Position numbers and translations under genes: made by a program. Below are positions 53,670 through 62,080 of a DNA stretch of 64,000 nucleotides, piece by piece. The number at the start of each line of letters is the position of its first letter. Position 1 is the first letter of the stretch. The notes beneath the pieces were generated by a model, which searched no databases, was not told the DNA's origin, and saw nothing but the letters and a program-made list of their open reading frames with translations. Origin of the DNA: Gammaproteobacteria bacterium (GTDB taxonomy: Bacteria > Pseudomonadota > Gammaproteobacteria > Nevskiales > Nevskiaceae); assembly GCA_026398875.1 (NCBI GenBank), contig JAPLSB010000016.1, positions 248,001 through 312,000 on the forward strand, in the 5' to 3' direction.

Positions 53670-53885
53670 TCAGCCGCTCAGGGCATTGCCGGCGCAGGGA
53701 AGTTCGGCCGCGCCTCCACGGTGCCGCCGACGCTGCCGGCCATGGGCGACGTCGTGCTGCCAGTACTGCTGGCCAGTGATGCCGCTGTCGGTGCGCTTGG
53801 TGAAGTCGGCAGCGAAGGTCGCCGTGGCCAGCAGCGGCAAGCTGGCAACGGCGAGCGGAAGCGGCGGGGTGTTGATGCGGTGCAT
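53670..53885 (-). CDS. Small exported protein, possibly frameshifted
   Basis: A 71-residue frame with a clear signal peptide (MHRINTPPLPLAVASLPLLATATFA, cleaved before ADF) and GGAG 7 bases upstream of the ATG. After QQYWQHD the composition becomes Arg/Gly-rich (GRQRRRHRGG). Another frame reads more naturally to its end (GGTVEARPNFPAP). A frameshift near 53755, real or from sequencing, is therefore possible. No family recognised. Confidence 0.5.
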   Translation of the reverse strand: MHRINTPPLPLAVASLPLLATATFAADFTKRTDSGITGQQYWQHDVAHGRQRRRHRGGAAELPCAGNALSG

Positions 53886-53978
53886 GGGATCACTCCAGTT
53901 GACGGCGCGGCGGATCGCCTGGCCTGTTGACTGGATGCTTGAGCTTGCCGCGAATCGACAGGCAGGCCCGATTTTTTT

Positions 53979-54551
53979 TCAGGCCGAGTGCGCCGGTGTC
54001 GATGAGCCGCCGCCGTCGACGATCCGGGTCAGCAGCGCGATCTGCTGCCGCTGCATCTCCACCAGTTCCAGCCACTGCTGATCCCGCAGGGTATCGACCT
54101 TCTGGTGCAGGGCCAGGATTTCCAGCTCGGCCTTCAGGTTCACTTCGTAGTCGTGCTCGGCGGCAGCGCGATCCTTCGTCGATTGCCGGTTCTGCGACAT
54201 CATGATCACCGGCGCCTGGATCGCCGCGAGCATCGACAGGATCAGGTTCAGGAACACGAACGGATACGGATCGAACGGCTTGCCGATATTGGCCAGGATC
54301 ACCGTGTTGACGATCACCCAGGCGACCAGCAGACCGAGGAAGATCAGGATGAAGGTCCACGAGCCACCGAACGCGGCGATGCGGTCGGCAAGGCGTTCGC
54401 CGAAGCTCATCGAATCCGCGTAATCCTGCTGGGTGTCGCGGCTGACATGCAGCCGCTTCGATATCCGGTCGATCACCCGCTGCTCGCTGCGGCTCAGCGC
54501 ATGGCCGCTGGCCAGTGCTTCGGCTTTCAGTTGGTCGATGATCTGTTTCAT
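53979..54551 (-). CDS. DUF1003 membrane protein
   Basis: A 190-residue protein. RLADRIAAFGGSWTFILIFL, FDPYPFVFLNLILSMLAAIQ and PVIMMSQNRQSTKDR are the DUF1003 signatures. Two membrane helices lie at about 75-95 and 110-130, followed by a coiled coil (NLKAELEILALHQKVDTLRD). Function unknown. The frame continues upstream antisense to the usher gene, but ATG at 54551 is the natural start. Confidence 0.9.
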   Translation of the reverse strand: MKQIIDQLKAEALASGHALSRSEQRVIDRISKRLHVSRDTQQDYADSMSFGERLADRIAAFGGSWTFILIFLGLLVAWVIVNTVILANIGKPFDPYPFVFLNLILSMLAAIQAPVIMMSQNRQSTKDRAAAEHDYEVNLKAELEILALHQKVDTLRDQQWLELVEMQRQQIALLTRIVDGGGSSTPAHSA

Positions 54552-54604
54552 GGCGTCGGGCGTTCGTGAGAAAGCACTCACGCTAACCGAATGCCGGCGG
54601 CGGC

Positions 54605-55048
54605 TCAGTAATCGACGGTGATCACCACGCTGTCGGTGTAGCTGCCGGCGCTGGCCGGCTGCTGGGCCAGGATGCGCCCGTACACCGGATGGCTGAACGA
54701 GTTGTTGCCGAGGCTGATCAGAAAGCTGCCCGACACGCCGGTGACGTTGTCCCAGATCGTGGTGTAGGCCGAGCTGGTGAAGATGTTGTACGGCAGCACG
54801 CGCGCGCCGGCGCTCATGCGCCGGCTGGCGACATTGCCGCTGCCGCCGCCGGACATCAGGATTCTGTAGCTGACCAGCAGGCCAAGACCGCTGCAGGTCA
54901 CGGTGACCGTGCCGCTGGCGAAGACCGGTGACGCCGACACCGGGTTGTAGCTGCCGAACGCCACACCGGTTGACGAGGTCGTGCAGATCGCCAGCAGCGC
55001 TTCGGCGCGCGGCGACAGCATCAGCACGGCCAGCAGCAGCGCCTTCAC
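54605..55048 (-). CDS. Spore coat U (SCPU) domain pilin, second subunit
   Basis: A 147-residue exported protein. A short signal peptide is followed by one SCPU domain: TSSTGVAFGSYNPVSASP, a Cys pair in the first half, GTVTVTC, and the ending SAGSYTDSVVITVDY, the strand normally donated or capped in chaperone-usher subunits. GTG start overlaps the usher stop (GTGA). In Csu-type operons the gene after the usher encodes the tip adhesin, but this one is half the usual length, with a single domain. Confidence 0.8.
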   Translation of the reverse strand: MKALLLAVLMLSPRAEALLAICTTSSTGVAFGSYNPVSASPVFASGTVTVTCSGLGLLVSYRILMSGGGSGNVASRRMSAGARVLPYNIFTSSAYTTIWDNVTGVSGSFLISLGNNSFSHPVYGRILAQQPASAGSYTDSVVITVDY

Positions 55049-57435
55049 TGGGCGGCCTGCAGGTGGATCGACACGCAGCGCAGCGTGTCGCCGCTGGCCG
55101 GCAGCGTCGCGACACAACTGCCGCCCGGCCATCGCGCGATGAGGCTGCCCGGGTCGTCGCCGAGGTCGCCGTAGACCAGGCCGTCATAGCCGACCGGCAG
55201 CGGCAGCGGTTCGGTACCGCGCCACAGCGCCGCACCCGCCGGAATCGCGCGGCCCTGTTCGTCGACCAGCCGCAGCCGCAGGTGTACGCGCTGATCGACC
55301 TCAAAGCGCACGGCGACGCCGGCGCCGGCCGGCGGTGCCACCGACAGGTTGCCCTGGGCGATGCCGAGCGCGATCGGCAGGTCGCGGTCATCGATGGCCA
55401 GACGATTGCGCTGGAACGGCTGCAGGTCGGTCAGCAGCAGGTGACCGCTGGCATCGCTGCGGCCGACGAACTGGTTTTCGCGCAGCACGCGGACACCGGC
55501 CACGCCGCCGGTATCGACGATGGCAAAGCTGTCGCGGATCGGCCGCGACCAGTAGCCGCGGCCATCGACGAAGGCGAACGCGGTCTGCGCGGCGACGCTC
55601 GCTGCGCCGCGACCGTCGATGCCGGCGTAACCCAGCGCATAGCTGCCGCGGGTCGTGGTCCAGGCCGCCTCGGCTTCGCGCAGGCCGCGTTCGGCGGCAT
55701 CGGCCCCGGCACGCCAGGCCAGGCCGAGCGGCCCATCCGGCGCGTGCTGAACGGTGGCGCGTGCACTGTTGCGCGTATCGTCGCGGCCGAATTGCAGGCC
55801 GGCCGTACTGCCGTGACCGAACGAGGACCCCAGACCGACCACCAGGCTGTCGCTGCCATTGCCGCGCAGCGCATGCAGCCAGCTGGCGTAGACCTGCAGA
55901 TCGCGGCCGAACGGCTGGCTCCAGCCCAGCCCGGCTAGCCGGGTGCCGGTGCTGCCCCGGTCATCGGATTCGGAATCGGATTCGGAATCGGAATGGGGCC
56001 ATGACTGCTCGGCGATGTAGATCACGCTGGCCGTGCCGCTGCCGTTGAGCCGCCACGACAGTCGCGCCGCGTCCGACACCCGCAAGCTGCCCGGTGCACG
56101 GCCGAGATCGGCGTAGTGGCGGCTGCCCATGCGGCGACGCAGCGACACGCTGAAGGCATCGGCAATGCGTTCGAAGCCAAGGCTGATCAGCGCGCCGCCG
56201 CCGCGCTCGCCATTCGACAGCGCAGCCGACAGGCTGAACAGGCCCAGCGTCGGCACGACCGTCGCCAGCTCGCCGCCGCCGATCTGGCGCGCCTCGGTCG
56301 CACTGGCGCGCAGCAGCAGCGTGCGCTGGTCGTCGAGCCCCTGACGCAGGCTCGCAGCCAGCATTGGGCGGCTGTAGCGGTCGTTGGCGCCGGCATAGTC
56401 CTCGCGCAGCAAGCCGGCTTCGACCACCTGCTCGCGCAGCCCGGCGGCCAGCAGCCGCGGCGATGCATAGAACGGCTGGCGGATGGTCTGCTCGCGGCCC
56501 AGTGCGTCGCGCAGCGTGACGCTCAGTTCGCCGCTGCCGGTCAGGGTCGGCACGCTGTCGAAGCGGAAGGCGCCTGCTTCCAACGGCTGCGGTCGCGCCT
56601 GGCGAATGCCGTTGACGTACAGCTGGGCGGTTGATGCCAGCGCCGCGGAGCCGGCGATCGACGGCAGCGGAAAGGTGATGCGGTCGGGCTGCAGCGCGAA
56701 CTCGGTGCCCCATTGCACGCCGGCATAACGCACCGGCGTGTCCCAGTCGCTGCCGCGGCTGATGGCGTCGCCGAGGCGGATTCGGCGCAGCGTGTCGGGA
56801 TCGTCGATCAGCCAGTAGCTGTCGAGGCGGCGGCCGATGTGGCGATCGAGATAGATCGTCGACCGTCCGCTGCCGGCACTGCCGAAGGCGCCAAGATCGA
56901 ACTGCGTGCTCAATGCATGGCGGCCAGCCAGGCCACCGTGGCGACTGTCGAGGTTCAGATAGGCGCCGGTGGCGGTCGGGCTCAGTGATTGTGGCTTGCC
57001 GTCATCGATGTCCAGGCGCTGCACGCGCTGCGGATTGGCATCGATCCACAGCTCCGACGTGCAGGCGTCATGGCGCAGGGCGATGCTGTCGTCGGCACGC
57101 AACACCGCCCAGCGCTGGCCATCGGCATCGGTTTCCACGGTCTGCGGCGGCAACGGCGTCCAGCGCTGCCAGGCCTCATACGGCGCGCGCCACAGCGCAT
57201 CGTCGCCGCGCAGCAGCAACTGGTCCTCGGGTTCCGCACCGGGATGGGAATGGACCCGGAGCAGCGCACGCTGGCCCGGCGGTGGCGCCGGCATGTCGGC
57301 ATCGGCAGGGCAGGGATCGGCCGCGAACCAGGCTGTGCTGATGGCGGTCGTGTCGGCCTGCGCCACGGCGCCTTGGCCGAGCACCGCGACGATCAGCAGC
57401 GCGCGCCGATCATTCAGCCGGCAGCGCCAGCGCAT
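55045..57435 (-). CDS. Outer-membrane usher of an archaic (Csu-type) pilus
   Basis: A 796-residue usher that secretes and assembles pilin subunits. Signal peptide (ALLIVAVLGQGAVAQA), N-terminal chaperone-binding domain, 24-strand barrel region with the plug (about residues 200-330, FRFDSVPTLTGSGELSVTL), and C-terminal domains ending LRCVSIHLQAAQ. The family ASPRLLAAGLREQVVEAG region is intact. An in-frame hexamer repeat encodes SDSESDSESD in a barrel loop. The start overlaps the chaperone stop by 26 bases. The frame opens earlier at 57465. Confidence 0.88.
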   Translation of the reverse strand: MRWRCRLNDRRALLIVAVLGQGAVAQADTTAISTAWFAADPCPADADMPAPPPGQRALLRVHSHPGAEPEDQLLLRGDDALWRAPYEAWQRWTPLPPQTVETDADGQRWAVLRADDSIALRHDACTSELWIDANPQRVQRLDIDDGKPQSLSPTATGAYLNLDSRHGGLAGRHALSTQFDLGAFGSAGSGRSTIYLDRHIGRRLDSYWLIDDPDTLRRIRLGDAISRGSDWDTPVRYAGVQWGTEFALQPDRITFPLPSIAGSAALASTAQLYVNGIRQARPQPLEAGAFRFDSVPTLTGSGELSVTLRDALGREQTIRQPFYASPRLLAAGLREQVVEAGLLREDYAGANDRYSRPMLAASLRQGLDDQRTLLLRASATEARQIGGGELATVVPTLGLFSLSAALSNGERGGGALISLGFERIADAFSVSLRRRMGSRHYADLGRAPGSLRVSDAARLSWRLNGSGTASVIYIAEQSWPHSDSESDSESDDRGSTGTRLAGLGWSQPFGRDLQVYASWLHALRGNGSDSLVVGLGSSFGHGSTAGLQFGRDDTRNSARATVQHAPDGPLGLAWRAGADAAERGLREAEAAWTTTRGSYALGYAGIDGRGAASVAAQTAFAFVDGRGYWSRPIRDSFAIVDTGGVAGVRVLRENQFVGRSDASGHLLLTDLQPFQRNRLAIDDRDLPIALGIAQGNLSVAPPAGAGVAVRFEVDQRVHLRLRLVDEQGRAIPAGAALWRGTEPLPLPVGYDGLVYGDLGDDPGSLIARWPGGSCVATLPASGDTLRCVSIHLQAAQ
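55964..55993. repeat. Five tandem TCGGAW hexamers within the usher gene
   Basis: TCGGAT, TCGGAA, TCGGAT, TCGGAA, TCGGAA in a row. On the coding strand they encode alternating Ser and Asp/Glu. Copy-number change would keep the frame and only lengthen or shorten the acidic loop. Confidence 0.8.
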
Positions 57436-58126
57436 GGTCGTCGACCGGCACGCTGCCCTGCACATTGAGCCGCGCCGGCGTGCCCGATGGCGCCGGCATC
57501 GACAGCGGGTACTGGCGAGCTTCGCCGGGAAACAGGTAGACCGGGCCGGTGACGCTGGCCAGCGTGCTGCCGGCAGCGCTCAGCTGCGCCCGGTCGATGC
57601 GCTCGGTGGTGCTGCCGCGATTGGCGACAACCAGCGTGCTGCCGTCGCGGTCCAGCCGCCAGTCGAGCGCCGAGCGCGTCACCGCCGGCAGCCGGAACAG
57701 CGGCATGCTGACGCGCAGCCGGGTGGCGATCTGCATCGGCGCCAGCGCCACAGGCACGGCCTGAACTTGCGGCTGCGGCACTTCCTCGACGATCAGCCGC
57801 CAGCGGCCTTCGTCATCGCTCGATTGGCCGCCGGCAAAGCCGATACGGACGATCTGGCTGGCGCCCGGCGCCAGCCGGAACATCGGCGGCGTGATGATCG
57901 GGGCATCGGCGCCGGTCGCTGGTTCGAGCTGGTCGCTGCCGTCCTGATGGCGCCAGTGGTAGGCGCTGACCTGCACCGTGGTCGGCGTGTCGGCGGCATT
58001 GCCGATGGTCATCGAGGTGGCCGCCTGCTTCGCTCCGAGTTCGAGGCGGATCGGGTTGACGGTCAGCGAAGCGGCGTTCGCCGTGGTGGCCAGCAGGATC
58101 AGCGCGGCAAGAAGGTGTTTGTGCAT
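57410..58126 (-). CDS. Periplasmic pilus chaperone (Csu type)
   Basis: A 238-residue chaperone. Signal peptide (KHLLAALILLATTANA), then an immunoglobulin-like domain with LTVNPIRLELGAKQAATSMT, FRLAPGASQIVRIGFAG (the conserved basic residue region) and FRLPAVTRSALDWRLDRDG, and a second domain. It completes pilin folds by donor-strand complementation and delivers them to the usher. Lies 17 bases after the major subunit gene. Confidence 0.88.
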   Translation of the reverse strand: MHKHLLAALILLATTANAASLTVNPIRLELGAKQAATSMTIGNAADTPTTVQVSAYHWRHQDGSDQLEPATGADAPIITPPMFRLAPGASQIVRIGFAGGQSSDDEGRWRLIVEEVPQPQVQAVPVALAPMQIATRLRVSMPLFRLPAVTRSALDWRLDRDGSTLVVANRGSTTERIDRAQLSAAGSTLASVTGPVYLFPGEARQYPLSMPAPSGTPARLNVQGSVPVDDHALALPAE

Positions 58127-58143
58127 GGCGTGGTCGTCCCGGA

Positions 58144-58662
58144 TCAGTAGGTGACGGTGATCGCGACGCTGTCGCTGTAACTGCCGGTGGGCACGGCGGC
58201 GCTGGCCGGAATCTGGCCGTAGATGGTGATCGTGTTGCTCAGCGAGCCGCTCGAGGAGGTGCCGCCAAGCGTGTCGGTGCCGGGCGTGTTGCCCCAGTTC
58301 AGCGTGCGGCTGGCATCGCGGAACAGACGGTAGTCGAGCGTGTTCGCGCCGCTGGTGAGCTTGCGCAGTGCGACGGTTGCGCCGGAGCCGGCGCCGGCAT
58401 CGAGGCCGATCTGGTACGGCGTGCCGAGCGTGCAGGTGAGCGTGACGGTGGTCGAGCCGTTCAGTGCTGCGCCGGAGGTCGGGTCATAACTGCCGAACGC
58501 AAGCGTGCCGTTGGCGATCAGGCAGACCGATGCCACCGAGGCAGTGACCGTCAGCGTGCCGCTGGCGGTGGCGGCCTGTGCGGTCGGCACTGCGCACACG
58601 CTGCTGGCGGCGATGGCCAGGGCCATCGCGACACGCCGGGGCAGGGAGCAAGGCTTGCGCAT
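58144..58662 (-). CDS. Spore coat U (SCPU) domain major pilin
   Basis: A 172-residue exported pilin. A signal peptide ends in AQA. ASGTLTVTASVASVCLIANG has the first Cys, LAFGSYDPTSGAALNGSTTV the SCPU core, TCTLGTPYQIGLDAG the second Cys, and the C-terminus reads GSYSDSVAITVTY. It is first in the four-gene operon. ATG at 58662 preferred over 58692. Confidence 0.87.
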   Translation of the reverse strand: MRKPCSLPRRVAMALAIAASSVCAVPTAQAATASGTLTVTASVASVCLIANGTLAFGSYDPTSGAALNGSTTVTLTCTLGTPYQIGLDAGAGSGATVALRKLTSGANTLDYRLFRDASRTLNWGNTPGTDTLGGTSSSGSLSNTITIYGQIPASAAVPTGSYSDSVAITVTY

Positions 58663-58802
58663 AAAACGGTTCCGGAGGCTGACCGTATGCAAATCGGCCG
58701 AAGCATCCGGAACTGCAGGGCCGACACGGTGGTGACGGACCAGCGGTAGAACCCGATCCGGTCGGCGGCACCGCGTGCGCGCCGACCGGTGCAGGTGAAG
58801 CC

Positions 58803-59354
58803 TCAGTGGCTGCTGGTGACCGGCTTGCGGCTGGCCTCGAACAGGAACCAGGTGCGCTGTTCGGTCTGGTCGATCCAGACTTCCAGCAAGCTGGCGCTGG
58901 CGATGTCCTGATGCTCGTCGCAGACGCTGTGCACCTCGCGCAGGCTGGTGCCGAGCGTCTTGTTGTCATCGCGCAGCTCGGCCAGCATGTCCAGCGGTTC
59001 GACGTACTCGGCATCGTTGTCGAGCACCCGCTGGGTGCGGGCGATGTGGCCGATCGAACGCAAGGTGATGCCACCGATCTTGCGCACCCGCTCGGCAATC
59101 GGATCGGTCATCGCGAACAGCTGTTCGGCCTGTTCGTCGAGCATCAGGTGGTAATCGCGGAAATGCGGCCCGCTCATGTGCCAGTGGAAGTTCTTGGTCT
59201 TCAGGTACAGCGCGAAGATGTCGGCCAGCACGCCATTCATCGCGGCGGAGATATCGCGGGTGGCGGGCTTGACCAGATCGGTCGGCGTGGCCAGCGGCGA
59301 GCCACGGCGCGCCACGAGATCATGGCTGGCATCGGTTTCGAGCGGCTTGTTCAT
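58803..59354 (-). CDS. dps: Dps-family ferritin-like protein
   Basis: A 183-residue ferritin-fold protein that stores iron, detoxifies peroxide and protects DNA in starvation. The ferroxidase ligands are in KTKNFHWHMSGPHFRDYHLM and LDEQAEQLFAMTDPIAERV. A Lys/Arg-poor N-tail of about 30 residues precedes the fold. Complete. Its promoter should lie in the 148-base gap shared with dbpA. Confidence 0.93.
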   Translation of the reverse strand: MNKPLETDASHDLVARRGSPLATPTDLVKPATRDISAAMNGVLADIFALYLKTKNFHWHMSGPHFRDYHLMLDEQAEQLFAMTDPIAERVRKIGGITLRSIGHIARTQRVLDNDAEYVEPLDMLAELRDDNKTLGTSLREVHSVCDEHQDIASASLLEVWIDQTEQRTWFLFEASRKPVTSSH

Positions 59355-59502
59355 CGGCGATTCTCGTTGTCTTTGGGGGACACCGAGGATGTTCCGGAGC
59401 GCCTGGCGGGTCTGTGCGTGAACGAACCGAGCAGCGCCGGCCGCGCGGCCTCACAATTCGCGGCCCGCGCCATTCGGCGCGGCTGATCAATGGTGTTCGC
59501 CC

Positions 59503-60888
59503 GTGGAAAACCCGCAAGCCTTCTCGACGCTCCCGCTGAATCCGCTGCTGCTGCAGGCACTGGATTCGCTGGCTTTCCACACGATGACGCCGATCCAGGC
59601 ACAAAGCCTGCCGGTGATCCTCGACGGCCGCGACGTGATCGGCCAGGCGCGGACCGGCAGCGGCAAGACCGCCGCCTATGGCCTGGGTGTGCTGTCGAAG
59701 ATCGACCCGACGATCATGAGCACGCAGGCACTGATCCTGTGCCCCACTCGCGAGCTGGCCGACCAGATCGCGAAGGAAATCCGTGCGCTGGCGCGTTGCC
59801 TGCCAAACGTGAAGCTGACGGTGATCGGCGGCGGCATTTCCAAGCGGCCGCAGGTGGCATCGCTGGAACACGATCCGCACATCATCGTCGGCATGGCGGG
59901 CCGCGTTCAGGAACTGATCGACGACGGCAACCTGAAGCTCGGCAGCCTGCGGGTGCTGGTGCTCGACGAGGCCGACCGCATGCTCGATGGCGATTTCGAA
60001 GCCGCCAGCCGCGCCATCGTCGAACGCACGCCGGCCAGCCGTCAGACGCTGTTCTTCTCGGCCACCTTCCCGGACGCAGTACGGGCGGTGTCGAAGCGCC
60101 TGCAGCGCGAGCCGGTGACCGTCACCGTCGACAACGAGATCGTCACCGCGCAGGTCGAACAGACGTTCTACGAGGTCGACCCGATGCGCCGCCTCGATGC
60201 GCTGGCGCATCTGCTGAGCACGCAGCGGCCGGAATCGGCACTGGTGTTCGCGCACACCAAGAACGATGCCCAGGATCTGGAAGTGCAGCTGAAGAAGCGC
60301 GGCTTTTCGGTGCTGTCGCTGCACGGCGACATCGACCAGCGCGACCGCGACGAAGTGCTGGTGCGCTTCATCAACGGCTCCGCCCGCGTGCTGATCGCGA
60401 CCGACGTTGCCGCCCGTGGCCTGGACATCAAGGACCTGGCGCTGGTGATCAGCTACGAACTGCCGCTGGAACCGGACCAGCACGTCCACCGCGTGGGCCG
60501 CACCGGCCGCGCCGGGAAGAGCGGTGTGGCGCTGCACCTGTACAGCGCGCGCGAACGCAGCCGCTTGACCGCGATCGAAGCGAAGCTCGGCTTCACGGCA
60601 AGCATCGGCAAGCTGCCGATGTCGGCCTTGTCACCGGACCGCCCGGTACCGCCGGTGTTTGTCACCATCTGCATCGACGCCGGCCGCCGCGACAAGCTGC
60701 GCCCCGGCGATTTGCTGGGCGCACTGACCGGCGCTGCCGGGCTGGCCAAGGAAGCCGTCGGCAAGATCAACAGCTTCGACACCCGCACCTATGTCGCCAT
60801 CGACCGGCGCTTTGCCAAGAGCGCGATCGAAGGGTTGAAGGCGGGGAAGATCAAGGGCAAGAATTTCCGGGTGAGGCCGATCGATTGA
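59503..60888 (+). CDS. dbpA: DEAD-box RNA helicase DbpA
   Basis: A 461-residue ATP-dependent helicase acting in 50S ribosome assembly. Motif Q TPIQAQSLP, I ARTGSGKT, Ia PTRELADQ, II VLDEADRMLD, III SATF, V ARGLDIKDL and VI HRVGRTGRAG are standard. The C-terminal DbpA RNA-binding domain, which reads 23S rRNA hairpin 92, spans about 385-461 (VTICIDAGRRDKLRPGDLLG). Motif Ib, usually TPGR, reads MAGR here (VGMAGRVQEL). GTG start. Confidence 0.93.
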   Translation: MENPQAFSTLPLNPLLLQALDSLAFHTMTPIQAQSLPVILDGRDVIGQARTGSGKTAAYGLGVLSKIDPTIMSTQALILCPTRELADQIAKEIRALARCLPNVKLTVIGGGISKRPQVASLEHDPHIIVGMAGRVQELIDDGNLKLGSLRVLVLDEADRMLDGDFEAASRAIVERTPASRQTLFFSATFPDAVRAVSKRLQREPVTVTVDNEIVTAQVEQTFYEVDPMRRLDALAHLLSTQRPESALVFAHTKNDAQDLEVQLKKRGFSVLSLHGDIDQRDRDEVLVRFINGSARVLIATDVAARGLDIKDLALVISYELPLEPDQHVHRVGRTGRAGKSGVALHLYSARERSRLTAIEAKLGFTASIGKLPMSALSPDRPVPPVFVTICIDAGRRDKLRPGDLLGALTGAAGLAKEAVGKINSFDTRTYVAIDRRFAKSAIEGLKAGKIKGKNFRVRPID

Positions 60889-60905
60889 TCGCTGCCGTGT
60901 CGCCG

Positions 60906-60936
60906 GTCAGACTGGCCGTCATTGCCAGTGACTGAC
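60906..60936. terminator. Hairpin between dbpA and intI
   Basis: GTCAG and CTGGC (60906-60916) pair with GCCAG and CTGAC (60924-60936), with a small internal loop. No T-run. It could serve both convergent genes. Confidence 0.3.
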
Positions 60937-60938
60937 GC

Positions 60939-61931
60939 TCATCCGTCAAGCGGGCTGAGAACCGCGCGCCCGCCGCGATTGAGCACGTGCGTGTAGATCA
61001 TCGTGGTGCTCACGTCGGCATGGCCGAGCAGTTCCTGCACCGTGCTGATGTCGTAACCGGCTTCCAGCAGGTGCGTTGCGAACGAGTGCCGCAGGGTGTG
61101 CGGTGACGCGGGACGGACGATGCCGGCGGCCAGCGCCGCACGGTGCACCTCGCGCTGCACCAGTTTCTCGTTGAAATGATGGCGGCGCCTGATGCCGGAG
61201 CGCGGGTCGATCGACAGATTCGCTGCGACGAACAGGTACTGCCAGCCCCAAGTCTTTGGTGCATTCGGATACTTGATCGCCAGCGCATCAGGCAGCCAGA
61301 CGTCGGCAGTGCCGGACTGGACGTCGGCGTCGTACAGCATCCGGCGCTCGGCAATCTGCCGTTCGATCGCCACCAGCAGTGACTGCGGCAACAGGGTGAC
61401 GCGATCCTTGCCGCCCTTGCCATCGCGAACGGTCAGCTCGGCACGCGCCAGGTCGACATCCTTGATCCGCAGTCGAACGCTCTCCATCAGTCGCAGCCCG
61501 GTGCCGTAGAGCAGCCGAGCGATCAGCCCGGCAGTGCCGGTGCAGTGGTCAAGCAGACTCCGGACCTCCGAACGCGACAGCACGGTTGGCAAGCGCTGCG
61601 GCTTTTTCGCACGAACGACATCGCCGATCCGCGGCAGCTCGATTTCCAGCACCTTCTGGTACAGGAACAGCAGCGCCGACAGCGCCTGATTCTGCGTGCT
61701 GGCGGCCACCTTGCCTTCCACGGCAAGATGGCTGAGAAACGCAGCGACATGGGTCGTGTCGAGTTTCGCGGGATGCTGCTTGTTATTGAACAAGATGAAC
61801 CGCTTGATCCAGTTCACATACGCATCCTCGGTACGGATGCTGTAATGCCGCGTGCGAATCGCGTCTCGGACCTGATCAAGCAGCTTGGGCGCAGGACGGA
61901 TAGGGGACTCCGTCGAGGTTCCGTTTTCCAT
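60939..61931 (-). CDS. intI: Integron integrase (tyrosine recombinase)
   Basis: A 330-residue tyrosine recombinase of the integron class. The N-terminal SAM-like domain has LLDQVRDAIRTRHYSIRTED and YVNWIKRFILF. The catalytic residues are Arg in YGTGLRLMESVRLR (near 147), His-x-x-Arg in HTLRHSFATHLLEAGYD (near 277-280), His in LLGHADVSTTMIYTHV (near 303) and the Tyr of that same run (near 312). Between them, at about 205-240, lies the extra integron-specific segment (ALAIKYPNAPKTWGWQYLF) that phage and XerC/D integrases lack. It is transcribed away from the cassette array, the usual layout. No LexA box is visible upstream. Confidence 0.95.
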   Translation of the reverse strand: MENGTSTESPIRPAPKLLDQVRDAIRTRHYSIRTEDAYVNWIKRFILFNNKQHPAKLDTTHVAAFLSHLAVEGKVAASTQNQALSALLFLYQKVLEIELPRIGDVVRAKKPQRLPTVLSRSEVRSLLDHCTGTAGLIARLLYGTGLRLMESVRLRIKDVDLARAELTVRDGKGGKDRVTLLPQSLLVAIERQIAERRMLYDADVQSGTADVWLPDALAIKYPNAPKTWGWQYLFVAANLSIDPRSGIRRRHHFNEKLVQREVHRAALAAGIVRPASPHTLRHSFATHLLEAGYDISTVQELLGHADVSTTMIYTHVLNRGGRAVLSPLDG

Positions 61932-62077
61932 GGGTCAGGTTCCTGAGCTGAACGCCAAAACCTTATGCCACGAGGATTCGCGATGTCCGTGACCGAGTTA
62001 TCAGACCCGCAGGCTGGATTAGGGGACTTGGAGGGCGGTACCCTAATCCGGGGTTGGTCCCCTATTTGGCGTTGGGG
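61932..62077. other. Probable attI site and cassette leader
   Basis: The region between the integrase start and the first cassette ends in GGC-GTTGGGG (core at 62071-62077), where the first cassette joins. The cassette-array promoter should also lie here or within intI. The segment contains paired inverted repeats listed separately. The exact integrase-binding sites cannot be told from sequence. Confidence 0.6.
62016..62064. repeat. Mutually exclusive inverted repeats in the integron leader
   Basis: GGATTAGGG (62016-62024) pairs exactly with CCCTAATCC (62041-62049). The overlapping TAGGGGAC (62020-62027) pairs exactly with GTCCCCTA (62057-62064). Both pairings use 62020-62024, so only one can form at a time. 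It ends 17 bases before the first cassette gene's ATG. Confidence 0.6.
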
Positions 62078-62080
62078 CTC

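Noticed and set aside
53979..55391. A 470-codon frame joining the DUF1003 gene to DNA upstream
   Set aside because: The upstream part is an out-of-frame shadow of the usher and SCPU genes; the DUF1003 protein starts naturally at 54551.
60939..61931. Reading the recombinase as a phage or genomic-island integrase
   Set aside because: It has the integron-specific segment and adjoins attC sites; no phage genes or tRNA attachment site adjoin.
61932..61990. A LexA/SOS box controlling intI
   Set aside because: No CTG-N10-CAG-type palindrome is visible between the integrase start and the leader repeats.
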